NCBI GenBank assembly: GCA_016188625.1
Contig: JACPHL010000107.1
Location: 1 to 19,398 of the forward strand
DNA length: 19,398 nt
Origin: Candidatus Rokuibacteriota bacterium
GTDB taxonomy: Bacteria > Methylomirabilota > Methylomirabilia > Rokubacteriales > JACPHL01
Direction of reading: 5' to 3'
Shown here: positions 14,422 to 19,398 of the stretch, in pieces
Numbering within the stretch: position 1 is the first letter of the stretch
How the letters are laid out: every line of letters starts with the position of its first letter
Notes under the pieces: model-generated
Database searches by the model: none
Told to the model about the DNA's origin: nothing
Seen by the model: only the letters and a program-made list of their open reading frames with translations
Program-made: the position numbers and the translations under genes

Positions 14422-15168
14422 ATGAGCCAGGTTAGCCGACAAGTAGCGCGACGGTCCGCCCCGCCCCGCCGGCGAACCGCTCGACGCCGGGCGGCCACCA
14501 CGGAAGCGATCGTCGAACGGATCGCTACGGCAATCGCTGAGCACCGCCTGCCACCCGGGACCAAGCTCGGCGAGGAGGCGCTCGGTGAGATCTTCGGCGT
14601 CAGCCGGACCAAGGCGCGCCAGGCCCTGCATCGGCTCGCCACCGACAAGCTCGTGACGCTCCTGCCGCATCGCGGCGCGTTCGTGGCCCAGCCCACCGTG
14701 CTCGAGGCGCGCGAGGTCTTCGAGGCCCGCCGCGTCCTGGAACCGGCTGTGGTCGCCCGCTTCGTCGATGTGGCGACGCCTGATCAGATCGAGACGCTCC
14801 TCGAGCACCATGCGCGCGAACAGGCCGCCATCGCCACGAACGACGCCCGGGCGGCGCAGCGGCTCCTCGGCTGGTTCCACGTCTTGATCGCCGAGATGGC
14901 CGGCAACCGCGTGCTCGCCGACGTGCTGCGCGAACTGGTGATGCGCTCGTCCCTCATCACGCTGCTCTACCAGACCACCGCCGACTCGAGACGCTCGTCG
15001 GAGGAGCACCGCGAGCTCATCGCTCACATCGAGAAGCGCGAGGTCGAGCAGGCGGTGGAGCTCGCGACCCGCCACCTCGAGCGCGTCGAGGCCGGCCTGG
15101 CCTTGAGGGAGCCGTCGAGCGAGGTGGTGGACCTGAAGTCCGCGCTCGCCGCCGCCGGGGCCGGCTGA
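14422..15168 (+). CDS. GntR family transcriptional regulator, FCD subfamily
   Basis: 248 residues from the ATG at 14422; a TTG at 14362 in the same frame would add 20 residues, but it lies inside an operator candidate. After a basic tail (1-26) comes the winged helix (about 27-90), with LPPGTKLGEEALGEIFGVSRT leading into KARQALHRLATDKLVTLLPHRG, the GntR signature. The FCD ligand domain (about 98-225) is all-helical, and its H153, H196 and H218 are at positions like the metal-binding histidines of such domains. FCD regulators usually repress adjacent catabolic genes until a small carboxylate or pathway intermediate binds. The gene is divergent from the transporter/allantoinase operon and very probably controls it. 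The nature of the inducer is unknown. Confidence 0.93.
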   Translation: MSQVSRQVARRSAPPRRRTARRRAATTEAIVERIATAIAEHRLPPGTKLGEEALGEIFGVSRTKARQALHRLATDKLVTLLPHRGAFVAQPTVLEAREVFEARRVLEPAVVARFVDVATPDQIETLLEHHAREQAAIATNDARAAQRLLGWFHVLIAEMAGNRVLADVLRELVMRSSLITLLYQTTADSRRSSEEHRELIAHIEKREVEQAVELATRHLERVEAGLALREPSSEVVDLKSALAAAGAG

Positions 15169-15213
15169 GAGGCCTGTCGGCGGTGGGACTGATTTGGCCT
15201 GGCTGAGGCGAAG

Positions 15214-16803
15214 TCAGCGCAACCGGGCGGTCCGCGCCTTGGCCTCGAACTGGCGGTCGTAGAGCTGGCGGAGCCGGGCCAGGGTGTCGGCCTGGGCCGG
15301 GGATTTGTCGTCCCGGATCCGCGTGATCCGGGCGAAGCGGAGGGCGAACCCCGAGGGGTAGTGCGCGCTCCGCTGGATCTCGTTGTAGCCGACCTCCACC
15401 ACCACCTCAGGCCGGACCCGGACCGTCACCCCGTCCTCCGCGGCCTTGAGGGCCAGGAGCCAGTCGGTCATCGTCGCGAACTCGGCGTCGGTCAGCCCCT
15501 TGAAGGTCTTCCCCACCTCGGCGAACCCGCCGCTCGCCTCGTCCCGCACGGCCAGGTGGTAGTTGGAGAGCCACCCGCGCCGCCGCCCCGACCCCCAGTC
15601 CGCGGCCACGATCACGCAGTCCAGGCGCTCGGCCGGCTTCACCTTGAACCAGCGCCGGCCGCGGACCCCGGGGGTGTACGGGCTCGCCAGGGCCTTGGCC
15701 ATCACCCCCTCGTGCCCGGCCGCGAGGGCCTCGGCGAGGAAGGCCTCGGCCTCGCCGAGACCGGCGGGGACGATCCGGCGCGCCAGATCCCGCCCCCCGC
15801 TGATCCGCTCGAGCTCGCCCCAGCGCGCCCGGTACGGCTCGTCGATGAGGGAGCGGCCGTCCAGGTAGAGGCAGTCGAAGAGGTAGAGGGCCAGGGGGAG
15901 GCCCCGGGCGGTCTCGGCCACCCCGTGGACCCGGCGGAAGCGCCGCATCAGCTCCTGGAACGGGAGCGGCCGGCCCTCGGCCCCGATCGCCACCACCTCC
16001 CCGTCGAGGATCGCCTCCCGGGCCCGGAGCCGGGTGCGCACCAGCTCGGTGATGTCGGGGAGGCTCGCCGTGACCTCCGAGAGGCGCCGGCTCCAGATCC
16101 TGACCTCGTCCCCGGCCTTGTGGAGCTGGATCCGGGCCCCGTCGTACTTGACCTCGAGGGCGGTCTGCCCGGCGTGCTCCTCGAAGACCTCCTCGAGCCC
16201 CTCGGCCATCTCGGCCATCATCGGGAGCAGCGGGACGAAGAGCCGGGGCCGGGCGGCGCCGAGCCGTTCAGCCCCCTCGGCGAGGGCGACGCGCGCCACC
16301 TCGGAGAGGTCGCCGAGGAAGAGCGCGGCCCGCCGGATGACCTGCGCGTCCACCCCCGCGGCCCGGGCCACCGCCTCCTGGATCAACCCCTCGTGGACCC
16401 CGATCCGCATCTCGCCCATGAGGATGTGGACGAGGGTCTCCGCCTCCTCCCGCGAGGCGCGGCCGAGGAGGTCCGCGAGGAGGCGCGCCTTCTCCCGGCG
16501 CGAGCCTGCTCCCGTGGCGGCGGCGATCGCCTCGAAGGCCCGGGCGGCCTCGAGGAGGGTGAGGCCGCCCCTGCGGGGCGTCGGCGCGGCCCGCTCCCGG
16601 ACGCGCGCGAGGGTCGCCCAGCTCACCCCGAGGTCGCGGGGATCCGATGACGGGAGGGGGCGGCCGGCTAGGAAGGCGACCGCCCAGGGGACCTCCTCGG
16701 GGTCGAGCCGGCGGAGGGCGTCGGCGACCAGGGCGATCTTCGGAAGGCGCCGGGGCGTCGCCGCCAGCTCCCGGCAGAGGCGGCCGAACGCCTCGAACGT
16801 CAT
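15214..16803 (-). CDS. ATP-dependent DNA ligase, three-domain archaeal/LIG1-like type
   Basis: 529 residues. An N-terminal helical DNA-binding domain (about 1-195, with EMRIGVHEGLIQEAVARA) precedes the nucleotidyltransferase domain. Motif I is EVKYDGARIQ, whose K219 would carry AMP; motif III is LYLFDCLYLDG; motif IV is EGVMAK; and motif V is WFKVKP. The C-terminal OB-fold domain ends with EVGYNEIQRSAHYPSGFALRFARI. This layout resembles archaeal ligases and LigB of some Actinobacteria rather than short bacterial LigD or LigC. The essential NAD-dependent LigA is not in the window. It seals nicks during repair; being below lexA hints at, but does not prove, a DNA-damage role. Its ATG overlaps the stop of the methyltransferase-like gene (ATGA). 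The 45-base gap to the convergent gntR shows no strong terminator. Confidence 0.95.
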   Translation of the reverse strand: MTFEAFGRLCRELAATPRRLPKIALVADALRRLDPEEVPWAVAFLAGRPLPSSDPRDLGVSWATLARVRERAAPTPRRGGLTLLEAARAFEAIAAATGAGSRREKARLLADLLGRASREEAETLVHILMGEMRIGVHEGLIQEAVARAAGVDAQVIRRAALFLGDLSEVARVALAEGAERLGAARPRLFVPLLPMMAEMAEGLEEVFEEHAGQTALEVKYDGARIQLHKAGDEVRIWSRRLSEVTASLPDITELVRTRLRAREAILDGEVVAIGAEGRPLPFQELMRRFRRVHGVAETARGLPLALYLFDCLYLDGRSLIDEPYRARWGELERISGGRDLARRIVPAGLGEAEAFLAEALAAGHEGVMAKALASPYTPGVRGRRWFKVKPAERLDCVIVAADWGSGRRRGWLSNYHLAVRDEASGGFAEVGKTFKGLTDAEFATMTDWLLALKAAEDGVTVRVRPEVVVEVGYNEIQRSAHYPSGFALRFARITRIRDDKSPAQADTLARLRQLYDRQFEAKARTARLR

Positions 16804-17318
16804 GGCCGCCGCGACGACCCGCGGGGGAGCCAGCGCGGGACCATCGCGCGGTAGACGAGGTAGGTCTCCCCGAAGCGGGCCTCGAGTTCAGGCTCCTCGC
16901 GGAGGACGATCCAGGCGTGGGCGAACGCGGCCAGCGCGGCGGTGTAGAGGAGGATCGGCAGGGACGCGAAGAGGAGCGCCTCGCCCAGGAGCCCGAGGAG
17001 GACGCCCAGGACCATCGGGTTCCGCACGTACCGGTAGGGACCGGTGACGACGAACCGCCTGGGCGGGTCCCAGGGGACCGGCGTCCCTTCCCCGCGCCGC
17101 GCGAAAAGGACGGTCGAGGCGATCGCCAGCCCGAACCCTCCGAGGAGGAGGGGAAGCCCGACCCACCGCCCCGGGCCGACCGGGAGCGACGGGAGCCCGG
17201 CGCCCCAGCGGTGGACGAGGAAGGGGAGCACCCCCCAGACCACCAGCGGGAGGAGCGGGTAAAGGGGACGCCACGCCGCGGCACCCACGGCCCCAGTATA
17301 CGAGGGCGCGCCGGGCAA
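16800..17318 (-). CDS. Isoprenylcysteine carboxyl methyltransferase-like membrane protein
   Basis: 172 residues as drawn from a TTG at 17318; a GTG at 17288 would give 162 and has no better ribosome site, so the start is open. Three to five hydrophobic segments are present. The family core is clear: TGPYRYVRNPMVLGVLLGLL (about residues 92-111), then REEPELEARFGETYLVYRAMVPRW near the C-terminus. These belong to the ICMT/phospholipid methyltransferase group (SAM-dependent, membrane-embedded). Bacterial members mostly have no known substrate; some methylate lipids or small molecules. It is followed by the DNA ligase with a four-base overlap, so the two are co-translated, although a functional link is not obvious. 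Confidence 0.85.
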   Translation of the reverse strand: MPGAPSYTGAVGAAAWRPLYPLLPLVVWGVLPFLVHRWGAGLPSLPVGPGRWVGLPLLLGGFGLAIASTVLFARRGEGTPVPWDPPRRFVVTGPYRYVRNPMVLGVLLGLLGEALLFASLPILLYTAALAAFAHAWIVLREEPELEARFGETYLVYRAMVPRWLPRGSSRRP

Positions 17319-17330
17319 GGACCTGACGGA

Positions 17331-17531
17331 CTACGACCCCACCAGGAAGAGGCCAAGACCCCAGAGCCCGATGGCGAGGAGCGTGGCGCCGAACGTCAGG
17401 AGATCGCCAACGAGACTCTTCACATGTTGAGTAATCCAAGGACAAAAAAAATCCCGCCCCGAGACCGGGGCCTGCCGGGGACGCCCCGCGACCGGGCTGG
17501 TTGACTCTGCCACGACGGCGACCTCACTCAT
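17331..17531 (-). CDS. Small membrane protein, hypothetical
   Basis: 66 residues. The ATG at 17531 has a strong GGAGGAG ribosome site about six bases upstream, which is the main support. The first 37 residues are polar, with RDFFCPW encoded across a run of eight T on the coding strand. The last 28 residues ([10 protein letters not shown]...GLGLFLVGS) form one membrane helix. An intrinsic terminator hairpin with its T-run lies inside the coding region (17444-17471), which is unusual. A shorter form could start at the GTG at 17423, giving a 30-residue single-helix peptide. No homologue is recognised. It sits between lexA and the methyltransferase-like gene. Confidence 0.5.
   Translation of the reverse strand: MSEVAVVAESTSPVAGRPRQAPVSGRDFFCPWITQHVKSLVGDLLTFGATLLAIGLWGLGLFLVGS
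17444..17471 (-). terminator. Intrinsic terminator inside the small ORF
   Basis: On the minus strand, stem GCCCCG (17471-17466), loop GTCT and stem CGGGGC (17461-17456) are followed by GGGA and eight T (17451-17444). This is the only hairpin in the window with a proper T-run. It would end transcripts coming from lexA, or act as an attenuator for the genes below. Confidence 0.65.
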
Positions 17532-17586
17532 CGCTCGCTCCTCCTCGCGACGCGCTGCCGGTCATCAAAGCCGTTGGGGGGAGGCA

Positions 17587-17649
17587 GGCCCCGAAGCCTT
17601 TCGCCAGCGGCGCAGCCGGACTGGCGAAAGGTGGGCTTCGCCCAGGGCC
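17587..17649. repeat. Long composite hairpin downstream of lexA
   Basis: Three nested stems stack on each other: 17587-17591 with 17645-17649 (5 pairs), 17592-17597 with 17635-17640 (6 pairs), and 17598-17607 with 17621-17630 (10 perfect pairs, CTTTCGCCAG). Four-base bulges lie on one side only, and the 13-base loop can form CGGC-GCA-GCCG. No coding frame explains it. Confidence 0.65.
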
Positions 17650-17652
17650 GTC

Positions 17653-17676
17653 GGAAGGGGGGCGGAGCCCCCCTCC
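17653..17676 (-). terminator. GC-rich hairpin directly after lexA (same sequence as behind htrA)
   Basis: Seven G-C pairs (17657-17663 with 17667-17673), extended by an A-T pair, close a three-base loop, starting about eight bases past the lexA stop. Read on the minus strand, these 24 bases equal 4896-4919 behind htrA. There is no T-run. Confidence 0.55.
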
Positions 17677-17683
17677 GAGTGTC

Positions 17684-18301
17684 TTAAAATCCGCGGAGGA
17701 GGCCCACGACCTTCCCCAGGATCCTCACGTCCTGCTCCCCCGGGTGGACGACGATGGGAGACATGGTAGGGTGCTCGGCCTTGAGCACCACCGCCTCGCC
17801 CTCGCGGGCGAAGCGCTTCACCGTCGCCTCCCCCTCGATCATCGCCGCCACGATGTCGCCCGGCTGGGCGGCCTCCTGGCGGCGCACCAGGACGAGATCC
17901 CCATCCAGGATGTGGGCCTCCACCATGCTCTCCCCCCGCACCCGAAGGCAGAAGAGCTCCTCCCCCTTTCCCGCCAGCCACTCGGCGGCCAAGGGGAGGG
18001 TCCCCTCCAGGTTCTGCGCGGCGAGGAGCGGTTGCCCGGCGGCGATCCGCCCGAGGATCGGCACCTCGCGGACCGCCGGGGAGTCCTGGGCCAGGGTCAG
18101 GGCGCGGGAGAGCCGCCTCGGGCCCGTCCGACGTCGGAGGTGCCCTTTCCGCTCCAGTGCCCGCAGGTGATCGAAGGCTGCCCGGGGGGTGACCCGGAAC
18201 CGCTCGCCGACCTCGCGCACGGTGGGGGGGACCCCGTGGCGCTGGACGAACTGCCGGATGAACGCCAGGACCTCCTGCTGCCGCCGGGTCAACTGCTCCA
18301 T
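17684..18301 (-). CDS. lexA: LexA repressor
   Basis: 205 residues from the ATG at 18301, backed by AGAGGAG seven bases upstream; a TTG at 18319 in frame lacks such support. The N-terminal winged helix (about 1-65) contains [20 protein letters not shown]. The self-cleavage site is A88-G89 in GRIAAGQP, and the catalytic dyad is S125 in RGESM and K162 in EATVKRF. The C-terminal peptidase S24 domain is full length. LexA shuts off DNA-damage genes until RecA filaments trigger its cleavage. It follows the Tat-like gene after 76 bases that hold its own promoter and a likely operator, so autoregulation is expected. Hairpins follow the stop. Confidence 0.96.
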   Translation of the reverse strand: MEQLTRRQQEVLAFIRQFVQRHGVPPTVREVGERFRVTPRAAFDHLRALERKGHLRRRTGPRRLSRALTLAQDSPAVREVPILGRIAAGQPLLAAQNLEGTLPLAAEWLAGKGEELFCLRVRGESMVEAHILDGDLVLVRRQEAAQPGDIVAAMIEGEATVKRFAREGEAVVLKAEHPTMSPIVVHPGEQDVRILGKVVGLLRGF

Positions 18302-18328
18302 TCTCCGTCTCCTCTCCAAGCCTCCCCG

Positions 18329-18358
18329 AGCTTACTCAACACCTGTTAAGGCTGTCAA
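18329..18358 (-). promoter_or_regulatory. lexA: lexA promoter with probable LexA operator in the spacer
   Basis: On the minus strand, TTGACA (18358-18353), an 18-base spacer and TAAGCT (18334-18329) form the promoter. The spacer holds the near-palindrome TTAACA-GG-TGTTGA (18349-18336, five of six arm pairs match), which would block polymerase when bound. It matches neither the E. coli nor the Bacillus LexA box exactly, as expected in distant phyla where the box varies. Confidence 0.55.
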
Positions 18359-18377
18359 GGAAAAAAAGAGAGCAGGC

Positions 18378-18899
18378 TCAGAGCGTCTCACCGTTCCCCG
18401 GGGCGCAGACCGGGCAGGGCTGGAGCCCGAGATCCCCCGCCTCGGCGGCCGTCTCGAGGGCGGTGCGGTCCGCCTCGGCGATCCGCGCGACCCACCCGCA
18501 CTCCGAGCGGTGGAAGAGCCGCCCGCCGCGCTGGGCGCAGAACGGCTCCGAGGGCGGCGCCGAGGGCCCGTCGGGGGCCGGCCAGGAGTACGGGTTGGCG
18601 GCTAGGGGCTCGGCGGCGAAGGGGACGGTGTCACCGGCGGGAGGGATCGCTTCCGCGGAGACGGGCTCGGGCTCCGTGGACGGGGAAAGCTCGTCCTCCG
18701 CGGAGGGCGTGGCGGGCGTGGGCTCCGGCTCCTCCATGAGGTTGGTCTCGATCGTGCTGCGGAACTCGTCGCTCGCCCGCCGGAACTCCCGGACGGCGCG
18801 GCCCAGGGCCCGTCCGAGCTCCGGGAGCTTGTAGGGCCCGAAGACCAGGAGGGCGATGACCATGATGATGATCAGTTCCTGGAAGCCGATGTCGAGCAT
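18378..18899 (-). CDS. TatA/TatB-like translocase protein fused to an Ada-like zinc-binding tail
   Basis: 173 residues. Residues 1-50 are a complete Tat subunit head: [20 protein letters not shown] membrane helix, the [10 protein letters not shown] hinge, and an amphipathic helix ([16 protein letters not shown]). MLDIGFQEL favours TatB over TatA. A Pro/Glu/Ala-rich linker (about 54-118) leads to a C-terminal module with FHRSECGW (H130, C134) and PCPVC (C162, C165), spaced like the Ada/thermonuclease-tail zinc-binding fold. C121 may also take part. TatB normally receives twin-arginine substrates at the cytoplasmic membrane, and the operon at 12770 encodes such a substrate. I know of no standard TatB with this tail. 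Own promoter at 18917-18945. The Tat head is very clear; the tail assignment is by motif only. Confidence 0.85.
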   Translation of the reverse strand: MLDIGFQELIIIMVIALLVFGPYKLPELGRALGRAVREFRRASDEFRSTIETNLMEEPEPTPATPSAEDELSPSTEPEPVSAEAIPPAGDTVPFAAEPLAANPYSWPAPDGPSAPPSEPFCAQRGGRLFHRSECGWVARIAEADRTALETAAEAGDLGLQPCPVCAPGNGETL

Positions 18900-18916
18900 G
18901 GGACCGCCTCGGACGC

Positions 18917-18945
18917 ATCGTACACGACCGCCCGGAAAATGACAA
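18917..18945 (-). promoter_or_regulatory. Promoter of the Tat-like gene
   Basis: On the minus strand TTGTCA (18945-18940), a 17-base spacer and TACGAT (18922-18917) lie 18 bases ahead of the ATG at 18899. The leader would be about 11 bases and contains GAGGCGG. Confidence 0.5.
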
Positions 18946-18954
18946 CCCGGGCGG
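18928..18954 (-). other. Eight-base inverted repeat between the phosphatase-like and Tat-like genes
   Basis: CCGCCCGG (18928-18935) pairs perfectly with CCGGGCGG (18947-18954) around an 11-base AT-rich loop, three bases after the phosphatase stop. The loop carries the -35 box of the Tat-like gene. It could end the phosphatase transcript, or tune the promoter, or both; no T-run follows. Confidence 0.5.
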
Positions 18955-18956
18955 CC

Positions 18957-19286
18957 TCACGACCCGGCGAGCAGAGCGAGGATCTTCCCGGCGAGGAGCT
19001 CCCGGAGGACCGGGTCGTGGGGGGGATAGAGATCCGGGATGCCGAGGACCCGCACCTTGGGGAGATACGTCGGCCAGTAGGCCTCGAGGAAACCCCGGTG
19101 AGCCGGTTCCATGACCGCGACGACGTCGGCCCAGGCCAGGTCCGCCTCGGCGAGCGGGTGCGGGGCGGACGGGGAGGTCCCGACCGAGCGAGCCTCGTGC
19201 GGCTGTCCCCGGGTAAGCTCGCCGAAGAGGGCCTCGGCGGTGGGGCTCCGGGCGATGTTCCCGGTGCAGACGAAGAGGATCTTCAC
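18957..19286 (-). CDS. Small low-molecular-weight protein-tyrosine-phosphatase-like protein
   Basis: 109 residues, GTG start at 19286. The N-terminus MKILFVCTGNIARSPTAEAL contains the CX5RS phosphatase loop (C7 to R13). The region GIPDLYPPHDP near residue 83-93 is where the general-acid Asp is found. It is shorter than classical LMW-PTPs (about 150), but short forms like this are common in high-GC bacteria. It could dephosphorylate tyrosine or arginine residues or act on small phosphoesters; arsenate reductases share the loop, but their extra cysteines are missing. It overlaps no neighbour and follows the unidentified gene at the window edge by 16 bases, probably in one transcript. Cytoplasmic. 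Confidence 0.85.
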   Translation of the reverse strand: MKILFVCTGNIARSPTAEALFGELTRGQPHEARSVGTSPSAPHPLAEADLAWADVVAVMEPAHRGFLEAYWPTYLPKVRVLGIPDLYPPHDPVLRELLAGKILALLAGS

Positions 19287-19302
19287 GGCCCGCGGGCGCC
19301 CC

Positions 19303-19398
19303 TCACCTCCGCCGGAAGACGATCTCGCCGATGTACGCCTCCGCGCTCGAGCGCGTGTCGTCGGAGTCGATGGTCACGGAGATGGCCTCGAGCGTTCC
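19303..19398 (-). CDS. C-terminal end of an unidentified protein (cut by window edge)
   Basis: An open frame runs from the window edge to a TGA at 19305-19303 and gives the last 31 residues, including ISVTIDSDDTRSSAEAYIGE and ending IVFRRR. It is on the same strand as the phosphatase gene and 16 bases ahead of it. Too short to identify; the frame fits the codon use of its neighbours. Confidence 0.5.
   Translation of the reverse strand, partial: GTLEAISVTIDSDDTRSSAEAYIGEIVFRRR

Noticed and set aside
14177-14435. Two short plus-strand open frames (about 80 codons) in the divergent control region
   Set aside because: They cross the operator candidates and run into the gntR start region, with no convincing ribosome site or similarity.
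15169-15213. Possible terminator between convergent gntR and ligase genes
   Set aside because: Only a five-base AGGCC/GGCCT pairing with a long loop and no T-run.
17282-17306. TATACT as a -10 box making the methyltransferase-like gene leaderless from the GTG at 17288
   Set aside because: No recognisable -35 box at the right distance; kept only as an alternative start.

Overview
The window is very GC-rich bacterial DNA, densely coded, with many GTG starts and 1-8 base gene overlaps. Gene content and sequence style suggest an uncultivated soil or groundwater bacterium of the Rokubacteria/Methylomirabilota type. This is an inference: there is no rRNA or other marker gene here. No tRNA, CRISPR array, insertion sequence or phage gene was seen.

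Left part (1-3284, all minus strand). A compact stress-like operon reads leftward from a good sigma70-type promoter at 3308-3336: a stand-alone KaiC-like RecA-fold ATPase, a 2-Cys peroxiredoxin, a VIT1/CCC1-type membrane protein, a winged-helix protein distantly like AlkZ, and the start of an amidohydrolase cut by the window edge. Divergent from it is an exported DegP/HtrA-type protease with two PDZ domains (3392-4888). Between htrA and the next convergent operon lies a cluster of GC-rich hairpin repeats, two of which differ by a compensatory base-pair change.

Middle part (5103-15168). A nine-gene minus-strand catabolic operon holds a complete branched-chain-amino-acid-type ABC importer (Tat-exported binding protein, LivH, LivM, LivG, LivF), then PuuE-type allantoinase, a DUF3830 protein, a metal-dependent amidohydrolase, and a PucG-type ureidoglycine/alanine-glyoxylate aminotransferase. 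A divergent FCD-type GntR regulator faces it across a 386-base AT-rich intergenic region with five related palindrome-like decamers. The cassette looks like uptake and breakdown of allantoin or a related purine-derived ring. The allantoate-to-ureidoglycine enzyme (AllC) that should link PuuE to PucG is not in the window. The DUF3830 protein and the amidohydrolase are the unexplained members.

Right part (15214-19398, all minus strand). A three-domain archaeal/eukaryotic-style ATP-dependent DNA ligase overlaps an isoprenylcysteine-methyltransferase-like membrane protein. Upstream of these are a small membrane ORF that contains an intrinsic terminator, structured hairpins, lexA with its own promoter and likely operator, a TatA/TatB-like protein fused to an Ada-like zinc-binding tail, a small low-molecular-weight phosphatase-like protein, and the C-terminal end of an unidentified gene.

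The observations most worth following are the incomplete allantoin cassette with DUF3830, the Tat-Ada fusion, the terminator inside the small ORF below lexA, the covarying 3' hairpin family shared by htrA and lexA, and the KaiC-like/peroxiredoxin pairing.
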